13,420 bases of DNA from JABJMC01 sp964473745 (GCA_964473745.1 CAYYQE010000028.1:1-13420), one strand, 5' to 3'; positions 1 to 7,870 are shown, numbered from the stretch's first letter. Program-made: numbers and translations. Notes: generated by a model not told the origin, from the letters alone.

Positions 1-2
1 AT

Positions 3-116
3 CAAGATATCCCTGAATATATGCACCATGTTGCCACAGGCGATTTTAATGCAGGTCATCGGAGTCACCATCTTCAAAACCATAAACTTCAATGGTTTCG
101 CCATCTGGACTTTTGA
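3..116 (+). CDS. possible C-terminal end of an unidentified gene entering from the left edge
   Basis: A plus-strand frame is open from the window edge to a TGA at 114-116. Its first part, outside the neighbouring gene, reads like ordinary protein (QDIPEYMHHVATGDFNAG). The last part overlaps the 3' end of the convergent PKD-protein gene by about 70 bases and is rich in His, as expected of an antisense shadow. No start or family can be seen. It may be a real gene end with a convergent overlap, or a chance open frame. Confidence 0.2.
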   Translation, partial: QDIPEYMHHVATGDFNAGHRSHHLQNHKLQWFRHLDF

Positions 117-699
117 TTTCCATCCGGGGGTTGTAATAACCCGTATCGTCGTAATTGTGATAGGCAAAAAAAGTATCATCGTAATCAGTATCCCATTCTG
201 AATCACCATCAAAATCCCAACGCACTTCGTAATCACTAGTGTCGCTTGATCCACCTCTGGCCGAAATATCGGCTTCAAAAGTAAAAATAGTGCTTAAATC
301 ACCATCAGTCGGCGTAACATCAAACCAAGCGCTCCAACCACCCGTCTCCCAGACAGTCAAAGCACCATAAGTACGATCCGTAAAACCATCAGCATCGCGC
401 ACTTCCAAAGCTATGGTTTTTTCACCTTCCGAATCATACTGATAACTAGCGGTAGTCGTGGAACTCCAATCTGTAAAATCCGTTTCTCCATAGTCAAAAC
501 ACCAGCGGTAATCCAAGTAATTAGAAAATCCGCGTTGATCATACGAGGCCGAGGCATCAAAGCTAAAAGTAGTATCTATCGAACCACTACTCGCACTAAT
601 AGTAAACGAGGCTGTTGGGTCATAATCAGATGCTAAAAGCAGGGCAGGGGACAGTAGGAGCCCCGCCACCAAAATAAGTGGGAGGAATTTAAGCTTCAT
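46..699 (-). CDS. secreted protein with two PKD-like domains
   Basis: The 217-residue product starts with a clear signal peptide: Lys at positions 2 and 4, a hydrophobic core at about 5-22, and probable cleavage near LLLAS-DYD. No lipobox Cys is present, so it is probably released or held at the surface by other means. Two PKD-like immunoglobulin folds follow, at about residues 28-116 and 123-206. The second has a good WDFDGDSEWDTD turn; the first has a diverged WCFDYGETDF version. PKD domains usually mediate extracellular protein or carbohydrate contacts, and no catalytic domain is visible. The C-terminus is acidic (FEDGDSDD) and could bind metal. The start codon lies inside the end of proS (11-base overlap), so the two are probably co-transcribed, although the functions look unrelated. 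The exact role is unknown. Confidence 0.8.
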   Translation of the reverse strand: MKLKFLPLILVAGLLLSPALLLASDYDPTASFTISASSGSIDTTFSFDASASYDQRGFSNYLDYRWCFDYGETDFTDWSSTTTASYQYDSEGEKTIALEVRDADGFTDRTYGALTVWETGGWSAWFDVTPTDGDLSTIFTFEADISARGGSSDTSDYEVRWDFDGDSEWDTDYDDTFFAYHNYDDTGYYNPRMEIKSPDGETIEVYGFEDGDSDDLH

Positions 700-2386
700 A
701 AAACTTAGTTAATTCTGAAAGGAGGTCATCTTCAGCCACAATACGGCTTTCAGATTCAGCGCGTTCTTTCCATTCAAAACCACCGTTTTCGAGCGAACGA
801 TTACTGATTACCAGCCGCACCGGAATTCCGATCAAATCTGCGTCATTAAGTTTCTCGCCGGCTCGAGCGTCTCGGTCATCGTAAAGTGTTTCAAAACCGG
901 CCGCAATTAGGTTTTCGTATACTTCCAAAGTTTTTTGGGCGGCCGCCTCATCATTTCCTAATTGCGTTAAATGAACCTGAAAAGGGGCTACATTTTTGGG
1001 CCAAACAATTCCTTTATCATCGTGATGCTCTTCGACAATCGTGCCCATGGTGCGCCCGACCCCAATTCCGTAGCAACCCATGTAATAAGGTTTGGCTTTG
1101 CCGTCATTATCCGTGAATACGGCTTTATCCATTTTGGTTGAATAGTGCGTGCCGAGTTGGAAAATATTCCCAACTTCAATTCCGCGACCTTCTACTAATT
1201 TTTTGCCATCTTCAGTAACGCAGCCTTCTGGGGGGAGCGCGATGTCTGCTAAAACATCACATTCAAAATCACGGCCATAATTCACGTTCAAGGTGTCTTT
1301 GTGATGCGCATCGGCTCCAGTATAAAAATTCTTTACTGTTTTTAGTGAGATGTCACCAATTTTGCGTAATTTTAACTTGAGTGGCGACACAAATCCCACA
1401 CAACTTCCCAGTTTTTCAATCTGTTTATCCGTGGCTGGATTAAGTTCATAACAACCCAGAACTTTCTTTAATTTAATTTCATTCACATCAAGATCGCCGC
1501 GCAGCGAAACCAACACAGTTTCGTCCTCTTCTGTCACAAAAACCACGGTTTTAATTTGACGCCAAGCTGGTTGGTCATAAAGTTTTACGCCGTCGTCTAT
1601 TGTTGGACCTCGCGGCGCATCCTTTACCTCCAGTGGTAACTCTTTTTCATCTGGATTCATGTCTTCGCGTTTAAAAATCGCTACTTCTTCATGGGCCGCA
1701 TAACTTCCATCTTCAGTCATCAAAAATCGACTTTCACCAACCTCGGAATTCACTACAAATTCATGGCAATAATCACCGCCAATATAACCATTATCAGATT
1801 CAATTGGCACAGTTTTTAGCCCCATTCGATCAAAAATCGTGGAATAAGTTTGCCACATTTTGTCATATTCTTTTTTGAAATCTTTTTCATCGGCGTGGAA
1901 TGAGTAGGCATCTTTCATCAAAAATTCCCGTACCCGCAATAAACCTCCACGCGCCCGCATTTCATCCCTAAATTTCTGGGAAAACTGATAAATATTAAAC
2001 GGTAAGTCCTTATAACTAATATTAAATTTGCGAACCACATCCACCATCATTTCTTCGGCTGTGCCCCCCAGCGCAAACTTGCCGCCGCGCTGATCTTCGA
2101 TGGTCATCAGTTCAAATCCGACACTCGACGTGCGATTTGTCTCCTCCCATAATTCAAGTGGATGCAAAACCGGAGTAATCATTTTTTGCGCACCAGCTTT
2201 GTCCATTTCCTGTTCAATCACGTCCACAACATTATCGCGAACCTTCATCCCCAGCGGCAAAAAGTAATATCGCCCGGCCACAGATTCTCGAATAAAACCG
2301 GCCTGTAAAAGTAGCCGGTGACTTATCAGCTTTACGTCCTGATCAACGTTTTTAATTGTCTTTCCAAAGAGAGTCGAATAGAGCAT
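689..2386 (-). CDS. proS: prolyl-tRNA synthetase, bacterial type with editing domain
   Basis: This class II aminoacyl-tRNA synthetase charges tRNA-Pro with proline in the cytoplasm. At 565 residues it matches the long bacterial form (E. coli about 572). Motif 1 lies at about 31-75, the GGTAEE proline/ATP-binding segment at 107-112, motif 2 (FRDEMRARGG...REFLMKDAYSFH) at 139-164, and motif 3 (GCYGIGVGRTMG) at 437-448. The INS editing insertion lies at about 225-395. It keeps GD..NEIKLKK (297-308), whose lysine clears mischarged Ala-tRNA-Pro in the family, the GFVSP loop (331-335), and YTGADAHHKDTLNVN...GRDF. The anticodon-binding domain fills about 465-565. All key motifs look intact. The ATG has no Shine-Dalgarno sequence and is preceded within seven bases by a hairpin and T-run. 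The 3' end overlaps the PKD-protein start. Confidence 0.97.
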   Translation of the reverse strand: MLYSTLFGKTIKNVDQDVKLISHRLLLQAGFIRESVAGRYYFLPLGMKVRDNVVDVIEQEMDKAGAQKMITPVLHPLELWEETNRTSSVGFELMTIEDQRGGKFALGGTAEEMMVDVVRKFNISYKDLPFNIYQFSQKFRDEMRARGGLLRVREFLMKDAYSFHADEKDFKKEYDKMWQTYSTIFDRMGLKTVPIESDNGYIGGDYCHEFVVNSEVGESRFLMTEDGSYAAHEEVAIFKREDMNPDEKELPLEVKDAPRGPTIDDGVKLYDQPAWRQIKTVVFVTEEDETVLVSLRGDLDVNEIKLKKVLGCYELNPATDKQIEKLGSCVGFVSPLKLKLRKIGDISLKTVKNFYTGADAHHKDTLNVNYGRDFECDVLADIALPPEGCVTEDGKKLVEGRGIEVGNIFQLGTHYSTKMDKAVFTDNDGKAKPYYMGCYGIGVGRTMGTIVEEHHDDKGIVWPKNVAPFQVHLTQLGNDEAAAQKTLEVYENLIAAGFETLYDDRDARAGEKLNDADLIGIPVRLVISNRSLENGGFEWKERAESESRIVAEDDLLSELTKFYEA

Positions 2387-2419
2387 GAAAAATAAGTTAC
2401 TTTAAACAAGAGTAACTTA
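2387..2419 (-). terminator. hairpin plus T-run directly before proS: weak terminator or leader switch
   Basis: A perfect 9-base inverted repeat (TAAGTTACT / AGTAACTTA, 2393-2401 with 2411-2419) encloses a 9-base loop. On the minus strand it is followed by TTTTTC and then at once by the proS ATG. This has the form of an intrinsic terminator, but the stem is AT-rich (two GC pairs) and therefore weak. It could reduce readthrough from the upstream 302-residue gene, act as an attenuator for proS, or block the ribosome entry site. No T-run exists on the plus strand, so it is not a plus-strand terminator. Confidence 0.4.
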
Positions 2420-2462
2420 CCAGAAAAACGCCTAGCAGAGAAGAGGGCTAACTTTAAAACAT

Positions 2463-3371
2463 CTATCCGAGCCAGCGCCTTATCTGATCTCGTATTTCTG
2501 CCGTACTTGGCCTAACAAATGTCCACCGTTCTGACTGCGGAAGACTTAAATCTAATTCAGCTCCTTGAATCAACGCCTCAGGAATATGAGTTACCCCAGC
2601 AGAGGATTTATTTGGACCGGCAGGGTTAGGACTTATATGCATTTGAGCGCCGTTCTCTAATAGGATATGTCGCCGTTTTATAGAGTCGGGTAGTTCGTCA
2701 AAAGGTATATCTAAAACAATTATAGTTTCTATCCCGGCCGGGAATGAATATTCCACTTCCTCAAGGTGCATGTCTGGGTCTGCTTGAACGCTAGACACCA
2801 ATTCACGCACTACTGGCCCCATTAACTGTTGTAAGAGATTGTGCATCCCATTTAGACCTTTCTCTAGTCTATCTCTAGTTTGTACAAGCTGTCTCACTAA
2901 ATCTTTCGCCAGTGTTCTTGAATCAGCTACAGTTTCCATCAAAGCTTGCCCAGGAGGGTTAGTAGGAGCTTCACTTTCTTGAAAATCATTTAAACTAGCC
3001 CCTCGAAAAGCCTGCCCATCTAAATCAACACTATAAACATCATTACTTCCCGTGGAGTGTTCTTCAGTAGGGGTAATAGTGGCTAAACTAGTTTCTCCAG
3101 TTGGTTTAAATCCTTCATTCACAAAAACCAGATATCTAAGCGGATCTTCACCAAGTATGCGCATATATTTGACTTGACCAGTCCCAAAATATTCATCTGC
3201 CGCACGTTTAGCTAAATCCCATCCTAATTTTTTTCGTGCGGAAGAAAGCGCCTCAGCCTCGTCATTTGCGGTCGCGCGCCTTTGGGTGGCATCTTCCAGG
3301 CGCAGGGTTAATTCTTCGCCAGTTAAGAACAAGAGATCTTGATCAGGGGTGGCCAAGGGTTGTTCAGCCAT
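2463..3371 (-). CDS. hypothetical protein, 302 residues, no recognised family
   Basis: I do not recognise this protein. It has no signal peptide or membrane segment and should be cytoplasmic. Residues 1-65 look helical and charged. Residues 66-90 look like beta strands (VKYMRILG, RYLVFVNEGF). Residues 100-145 are low in order and rich in Ser, Thr, Glu and Pro. A helical segment covers about 145-198. The C-terminal third returns to mixed beta and alpha structure (IETIIVLDIPFDELPD) and ends in a basic amphipathic helix (IRDQIRRWLG). Start and stop are clear. It has its own strong upstream promoter (3409-3436), so its expression can be separate from the FtsA-like operon. It is followed by a 76-base gap before proS. 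It may be a lineage-specific protein. Confidence 0.8.
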   Translation of the reverse strand: MAEQPLATPDQDLLFLTGEELTLRLEDATQRRATANDEAEALSSARKKLGWDLAKRAADEYFGTGQVKYMRILGEDPLRYLVFVNEGFKPTGETSLATITPTEEHSTGSNDVYSVDLDGQAFRGASLNDFQESEAPTNPPGQALMETVADSRTLAKDLVRQLVQTRDRLEKGLNGMHNLLQQLMGPVVRELVSSVQADPDMHLEEVEYSFPAGIETIIVLDIPFDELPDSIKRRHILLENGAQMHISPNPAGPNKSSAGVTHIPEALIQGAELDLSLPQSERWTFVRPSTAEIRDQIRRWLG

Positions 3372-3408
3372 AAAATTGAGTTATTTTTATTTGGGGTGTT
3401 TGGTCGAC

Positions 3409-3436
3409 ATTATAAAACTCCGCATAAAAATGTCAA
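3409..3436 (-). promoter_or_regulatory. consensus sigma70 promoter for the 302-residue gene
   Basis: On the minus strand a perfect TTGACA (3431-3436) is followed after 16 bases by a perfect TATAAT (3409-3414). Transcription would start near 3402, giving a short AT-rich leader of about 30 bases without a Shine-Dalgarno motif. The position, 38 bases before the ATG, and both full-consensus hexamers make this a confident promoter call. It probably also drives proS and the PKD-protein gene if the hairpin at 2393-2419 is read through. Confidence 0.85.
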
Positions 3437-3464
3437 GCCGACTTCGTGATGTGGCTGGTGCGAT

Positions 3465-5243
3465 TTAGTCCTCAAAAGAACTCAACCACTCCTCATCCAC
3501 TTCGATCTTAATGTTTTCGAGCACCGTGGGAATTGTTGGCGCCCACATGGGCCAACTCGAAATAGTGACTTTGTTAATTTCGGATAAATTTTGCACGTAA
3601 TCTTCGGCTTCTTTAGTTTGTTTGCCTGCGATGTGCTCTTTGATTTTTTTGACTAACTTAGCGCCACCTTCAGTTTCGGGGTTAATGTCGTAAGCCTCAA
3701 TTCCTTTAATAGTAGCCGTGATTTTGAGCTGTCCCGGTGATTCATCTTTTTCAACAATTTCATAAGTCACAGAGTCAGCATCGATTTTGATGAGCTCTTT
3801 ATCCGGACTTTTTCGATCATTAAGCGCCTTTTCTAAAATTCGAATAAATTCATTGTGATCAAAAGCCACTCCAGAAACTTGGATAGATCCAGTTACGGCA
3901 AATTCATCTTGAAGAGCCTCTAAAAGATGCGTTGGAACACTTACCAATGGGTCATTCATTTCAACCGCTCCATAACCTGTTAAAAGCTCTAAATTAGTCT
4001 CATTAAGTAGGTTGCGGTTTATGACTTCAGTTTGTAGTTCTTCTAGGGCTGAATCTTCGAGCGTGGCCTGTAGCAACGATTCAGCGGCATTCAAATCTTC
4101 CTGCGAAATTTTCAAAGTCACGGAGGTAACACCTCCGGTCATACTCGAATCACTGCGAGCATAAAGTTCTTTTTGGCTAGCTTCTCTAAGGCCAGGCAGG
4201 AAAAACGAAGAAGGTCCAATATTTCCACGATCACCAATCGCTCGTCCATAGGCATCAATCTCATCGGCCACTACCAAAGCTTGGATTGAGCCGGCACCTT
4301 CAGTTCCGGCTGCCGGAACAGTCACTGAATCTTGAATTCGGAAAATAAGTCCATCTTCGGTTTGCAAACGAGTCAAAGCCACTAAATCCCAGTTAGTGGC
4401 CCTTTCATTTATCAAAGTTACATACCCGCTCGCACTTGTCCCGGTAAAAATTTGTCCGGTTGAAGTATAAGTTAGGGAATTTTCAATAGTCATATCAATC
4501 GGGTAGTAGGCAATGGTATGGCTACTACCAATTGACGGGTTTGTGCCATAAATTGAAGCATTCGCAAAAGTAATATTTACACTTTGTTCAATAACATTAA
4601 ATTCTGGAGTTACGACTACCGTGGCTCCAGGTAGTGCCACGTAACTAATCAAAAGCAACACCGCTAAGCTAGCCACCACCAAAGTCCCCATGGTTTTACG
4701 ACTTGGTGCTCCCAAGGCAAATTTAGAAGGCTCTTTAAACATTTCCGCATCTTTTCTTTTTTCTAAAAACTGACGCATGGACCGTAGTGAAAACGCTCTT
4801 TTCCCTTTTTTCGCACATACAATGTCAAAAATCGATAACTTCTTTTTAGTAAGCCGTTCCGGCCGCTCTTCTCGTACCTCGTTGCTCACCGCGGAAATAG
4901 GTTCCACTGAAAAATCCTCCAAAACATCATCCTCTAGTTCTTCATTTTCGGGAGTTTTGGGCTTAGATAGCTGATCAAAAACAGGAATTCCTGCCTTATG
5001 GGCTAATTTAACCCCAATTGGATCCTTGGTAATGAGTGATAGGTTTTTCCCAAGTTCATCTACTTTTTTCTTTAATATACTCAAATTCACCACACTCTGA
5101 AAAATCGCTGCTCTTTCTGGAACTACCAAAAAAACATCCGAATAATTCAATCGTTCAACGCGCTCAAAAATCGAAGTAATTTCTTCATCCAGCTCCACAT
5201 AGAGCACTTTGCGTTTTGAGATTTGGCGGATGGGGTCATCCAT
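3465..5243 (-). CDS. single-pass membrane protein with baseplate J-like external region
   Basis: The 592-residue product has three parts. Residues 1-95 form a cytoplasmic alpha/beta domain (KVLYVELDEEITSIF, VFLVVPERAAIFQSVVNL, LSLITKDPIGVKLAHKAGIP). An acidic then basic linker leads to one hydrophobic helix at about 185-205 (TLVVASLAVLLLISYVAL). The rest is extracytoplasmic. Within it, residues about 270-350 (SGYVTLINERAT, TEDGLIFRI, VTVPAAGTEGAGSI, NIGPSSFFLPGL) resemble the baseplate J-like fold, and the C-terminal segment (IAGKQTKEAEDYVQNL...ISSWPMWAPTIP) resembles the end of similar CPR proteins known to me. No signal peptide is present, so the TM helix acts as the anchor, probably N-in. 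It lies 11 bases after the FtsA/PilM-like gene, so the two are very likely co-translated partners. There is no sign of phage genes nearby. The function is unknown; an envelope scaffold or pilus-type role is inference. Confidence 0.8.
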   Translation of the reverse strand: MDDPIRQISKRKVLYVELDEEITSIFERVERLNYSDVFLVVPERAAIFQSVVNLSILKKKVDELGKNLSLITKDPIGVKLAHKAGIPVFDQLSKPKTPENEELEDDVLEDFSVEPISAVSNEVREERPERLTKKKLSIFDIVCAKKGKRAFSLRSMRQFLEKRKDAEMFKEPSKFALGAPSRKTMGTLVVASLAVLLLISYVALPGATVVVTPEFNVIEQSVNITFANASIYGTNPSIGSSHTIAYYPIDMTIENSLTYTSTGQIFTGTSASGYVTLINERATNWDLVALTRLQTEDGLIFRIQDSVTVPAAGTEGAGSIQALVVADEIDAYGRAIGDRGNIGPSSFFLPGLREASQKELYARSDSSMTGGVTSVTLKISQEDLNAAESLLQATLEDSALEELQTEVINRNLLNETNLELLTGYGAVEMNDPLVSVPTHLLEALQDEFAVTGSIQVSGVAFDHNEFIRILEKALNDRKSPDKELIKIDADSVTYEIVEKDESPGQLKITATIKGIEAYDINPETEGGAKLVKKIKEHIAGKQTKEAEDYVQNLSEINKVTISSWPMWAPTIPTVLENIKIEVDEEWLSSFED

Positions 5244-5254
5244 TTTTAGGGAGG

Positions 5255-6511
5255 TTAGACTTGCATTAAACGCACCACTTTTCGTAGAAGCTTCATCAGC
5301 ACTTGCTCTTCTCCAGCTAATTCTAACCCAAGATGAGCCAGAGCCATAGGGGTAATGTCCTGGGGGTCATGCAAAAGATTAGTTTCATCTCTAATTGTGG
5401 GGAGGTCTTGAGGGTGCACAAATCGAATTTGCGGTTTTTTGGGGAAAGGAAGGTTTTTCCACCAGTCATTTTCAGATAAAATGGTTTTTATTTCGGGAAG
5501 GTGAGAGCCGCCACCAACTAGTAAAATTTTTGAAGGAAAAATTTCCAAATCATTAAATTCTCCCAGGGTTAGGGACATCCCTGTTAACCAAACATCACAA
5601 TCACCTTTTAGGGCTTTACTCACAATTTTATGAGATTGCTTTTCGAGTCTAGAACCAGCGTAGGCCAGTTTAATTTCTTCGGCTTCCGAAAAAGCCACAT
5701 TTAAGTTTTGGGAAAGTCGTTTTGTAAAACTACGACCACCAATGGTAAACATCTTGGTTCCCGCTAAAGTGTTATCCTCTACAATCGCAACATCCGTTGT
5801 GCCTCCACCAATATCCACAAAAATAGCATTCAAATGACTAGCTTTATCCGAAGAAAGCATGCATCGCGATACCGCATATGGTTCTGATGTGATGGCAAGT
5901 AGCGGAATATCCAATTCCGCGGCAATTGTTTGTAGAGCTCCATAATGAACCAGCGGCGAAAAAGCATTAAACACTGTCATCACAACCTCTTTTCCCTGAA
6001 AACCAATGGGGTTGGCCACGGTGTAACTATCTACTTTTACGTCCACAATAGCCGCGCTAACAAGCTTAACATCAATTTCATTGTAGCCGGTTTCGTAGGC
6101 CAATTCCGATCGGATTTGCTCAAATGCTTTCCATTGAACCTTATGAATAATATTTTTTAATTCTTCAAAGTGGATTTTGGCGTGTGGTTCGTGCCGACGA
6201 TAACGAATCGTACGCGTTGCTCCTTTTACTAATTCACCAGCAATGCCCATTACCAGTTGATCTGGCATAACTCCCGACATGCGCTCCGCTTCAGCAATTG
6301 CCTCTTTGCAGTTTGCAATCACGGCCGCAATATCTGTTACAGCTCCGTTTTGCATGTCTCCTGGGTTTTGGCGAGATTTCCCTACACCCAAAATACGTCC
6401 CTTTGTCCCATCAAGTTGAACTACCAGCGCTTTTACAAATTCAGTCCCAATATCTAGAGCCAACAATGAATTCCCGACTTTTCGGGAACGACGTTTGAAT
6501 AAAGAAAACAT
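5255..6511 (-). CDS. FtsA/PilM-like actin-fold ATPase
   Basis: The 418-residue protein has the actin/HSP70 nucleotide-binding fold: phosphate-1 loop LLALDIGTEFVKALV (16-30), phosphate-2 loop FVDIGGGTTDVAIV (231-244) and adenosine loop ILLVGGGSHLPE (329-340). Between the first two lies an SHS2-type insertion (about 83-180), as in FtsA and PilM. The length equals FtsA (about 420). The last 18 residues (EQVLMKLLRKVVRLMQV) form a basic amphipathic helix like the FtsA membrane-targeting tail, which argues for FtsA; coupling to a membrane protein argues for a PilM-type partner. No ftsZ is seen in the window. FtsA links the FtsZ ring to the membrane, whereas PilM is a cytoplasmic ATPase of the type IV pilus alignment complex. 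I cannot decide between them. It precedes the baseplate J-like gene by 11 bases. Confidence 0.85.
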   Translation of the reverse strand: MFSLFKRRSRKVGNSLLALDIGTEFVKALVVQLDGTKGRILGVGKSRQNPGDMQNGAVTDIAAVIANCKEAIAEAERMSGVMPDQLVMGIAGELVKGATRTIRYRRHEPHAKIHFEELKNIIHKVQWKAFEQIRSELAYETGYNEIDVKLVSAAIVDVKVDSYTVANPIGFQGKEVVMTVFNAFSPLVHYGALQTIAAELDIPLLAITSEPYAVSRCMLSSDKASHLNAIFVDIGGGTTDVAIVEDNTLAGTKMFTIGGRSFTKRLSQNLNVAFSEAEEIKLAYAGSRLEKQSHKIVSKALKGDCDVWLTGMSLTLGEFNDLEIFPSKILLVGGGSHLPEIKTILSENDWWKNLPFPKKPQIRFVHPQDLPTIRDETNLLHDPQDITPMALAHLGLELAGEEQVLMKLLRKVVRLMQV

Positions 6512-6584
6512 AGCAGACGTAATCTATCTCAAACCTGGCGCAAGTGCAACATGAAGAGAGGGCAGGAGTTTGTTTTGAGGTAGT

Positions 6585-6637
6585 TCTCGGAGGGCCGCTG
6601 GCTTGGTCTTTTGCGCAGCAAAAGCAGCGGCCCGAGA
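6585..6637. other. large interrupted hairpin in GC-rich gap between ddl and the FtsA-like gene
   Basis: Three nested stems can be paired by eye: 6585-6590 with 6632-6637 (6 bp), 6594-6600 with 6625-6631 (7 bp, GCCGCTG/CAGCGGC) and 6608-6614 with 6618-6624 (7 bp, CTTTTGC/GCAAAAG, loop GCA). A 3-base bulge and a 7-base bulge separate them. No T-run follows on either strand, so it is not a standard terminator. The sequence is much richer in GC than its surroundings. It could be a structured leader of the FtsA-like mRNA, an RNA-processing site, a small RNA, or a REP-like dispersed element. Confidence 0.55.
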
Positions 6638-6648
6638 GTACAGGTAGG

Positions 6649-6669
6649 CGATCGTCGCTGGAGCGATCG
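6649..6669. repeat. short inverted repeat CGATCG / CGATCG
   Basis: Two copies of the palindrome CGATCG at 6649-6654 and 6664-6669 flank TCGCTGGAG. The arms can pair across a 9-base loop; alternatively TCGC/GCGA forms a smaller stem. It lies 12 bases beyond the end of the larger hairpin and 12 bases beyond the ddl stop codon. It may be part of the same structured element. No specific function can be read from it. Confidence 0.4.
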
Positions 6670-6680
6670 AACTCCCAATT

Positions 6681-7832
6681 TTATCCTTGAAACCAATCTG
6701 TTTCCGATTCAAACGACATTTTTAAGCTCTCCTTAGCCTCGTGACGTTTAATTGCCAGTTGAATTAGCTGATCTACTAAATCCGGGTAGGGGATTCCGGC
6801 GGCTTCCATTAATTTGGGATACATACTGATTTTAGTGAATCCAGGAATAGTATTGATCTCATTTAGGAAAATCTTGCCGGAATTTCGTTCGACAAAGAAA
6901 TCTATTCGCGCCAATCCCGCACAATCCAATGCTTGGTAGGCTAAACGAGCAACTTTTTTAATAGATTGGGCTTGATCGGAAGCTAGTTCAGCCGGGATTT
7001 GGGTTTTCGAAACATTATTCACATATTTATCATAAAAATCATAGAATTCACCGCCAACGTGCACTTCACCAGGAGGGGAAATAACTAGATCATCGCCATT
7101 ACCGAGGATCGCAACTTCAATTTCACGGGCATCAATCCCATCCTCAATAATTATTTTATCATCAAACTTGTAAGCTAAATCAATTGCCTCTTTAAGCTCT
7201 TTGGGATGTTTAACTTTGCTGATTCCCACGCTCGAGCCCAGGTTAGCTGGCTTTACAAATACAGGCATGGAAAATTCTTCGCCAACCATACTTATAATTC
7301 GTTCGGGATCCTTGTCCCAACTCGCTTTGCGCACACCTAAATAATTTACCTGCGGCAATTCCCATTTTTCCCAAATCGTCTTGGCCATTAACTTATCCAT
7401 GGCCGCGGCCGAGGCAAAAACTCCGGAGCCAACATATGGAATATTAGCCATTTCAAACAGCCCCTGAATAGTGCCATCCTCGCCGTACGGTCCATGCATC
7501 ACTGGGAAAACCACGTCTAAGTGCTGCAACATAAGTTGAACCTGTTCGCCGGTGTTTTTTAAGGTGCGATGTTCTCGGCCCATGGCAATCACCCCAAGTT
7601 GTTTAGGATTAGTATGAAAAGTAGCCGGATGTAGTTCGCTGGTATCTCCATCTTTAAGAGCTTGGATAGTTTCTGCTCCAACCACCCATTGCCCTTCTTT
7701 AGTAATCCCAATCGGAATCACTTCGTATTTATCTTTATCAATTGCTGCGATCACGGAATTAGCCGAAACTAAAGAAACTTCGTGCTCTCCTGAGCGGCCC
7801 CCAAAAATGATTCCCACTTTTATCTTTGACAT
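6681..7832 (-). CDS. ddl: D-alanine--D-alanine ligase
   Basis: This ATP-grasp enzyme joins two D-alanines for the peptidoglycan stem peptide in the cytoplasm. At 383 residues it belongs with the longer Ddl forms (E. coli DdlB has 306). Visible motifs: GGRSGEHEVSL with catalytic Glu16, HGPYGEDGTIQG (113-124), ATP-binding VFVKPANLGSSVGIS (191-205), the omega loop GEFYDFYDKY (261-270) and the Mg-binding RIDFF and NEINTIPGF segments (Asp311, Glu325, Asn327). Lys269-Tyr270 match the DdlB Lys-Tyr pair, which predicts D-Ala-D-Ala rather than D-Ala-D-lactate. The C-terminus has an uncommon charged tail (about 362-383). It follows the VanX-type dipeptidase by 38 bases on the same strand, so the two are probably co-transcribed. 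The ATG has no Shine-Dalgarno sequence. Symbol ddl is used because the A or B class is not clear. Confidence 0.96.
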   Translation of the reverse strand: MSKIKVGIIFGGRSGEHEVSLVSANSVIAAIDKDKYEVIPIGITKEGQWVVGAETIQALKDGDTSELHPATFHTNPKQLGVIAMGREHRTLKNTGEQVQLMLQHLDVVFPVMHGPYGEDGTIQGLFEMANIPYVGSGVFASAAAMDKLMAKTIWEKWELPQVNYLGVRKASWDKDPERIISMVGEEFSMPVFVKPANLGSSVGISKVKHPKELKEAIDLAYKFDDKIIIEDGIDAREIEVAILGNGDDLVISPPGEVHVGGEFYDFYDKYVNNVSKTQIPAELASDQAQSIKKVARLAYQALDCAGLARIDFFVERNSGKIFLNEINTIPGFTKISMYPKLMEAAGIPYPDLVDQLIQLAIKRHEAKESLKMSFESETDWFQG

Positions 7833-7847
7833 AGTAGCAGTAGTTTA

Positions 7848-7867
7848 GCAAAACAGAGCTGTTTCGC
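7848..7867 (-). promoter_or_regulatory. small hairpin between the dipeptidase gene and ddl
   Basis: On the minus strand the 20 bases fold into an 8-bp stem (GCGAAACA with TGTTTTGC, one G-T pair) and a GCTC tetraloop. It fills much of the 38-base gap between the dipeptidase stop and the ddl ATG, ending 15 bases before the ATG. No T-run follows, so it is not a terminator. It could affect mRNA stability or ddl translation, or be incidental. Confidence 0.3.
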
Positions 7868-7870
7868 AAG

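Noticed and set aside
3465..5243. Prophage or phage-tail origin for the baseplate J-like protein
   Set aside because: The protein has a TM helix and a cytoplasmic domain, sits with an FtsA/PilM-like gene, and no other phage gene is present in the window.
6655..6680. tRNA T-arm-like string (TTCGATC) in the structured gap
   Set aside because: The closing pair of the T-stem is a mismatch, no acceptor stem or anticodon arm can be placed at the right distances, and the surrounding pairs belong to other hairpins.
6524..6712. Minus-strand open frame of 62 codons between ddl and the FtsA-like gene
   Set aside because: It starts inside the end of ddl, runs through the inverted repeats, and has the Ala/Leu/Pro-rich look of a chance frame over GC-rich structured DNA. 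No leader or family supports it.
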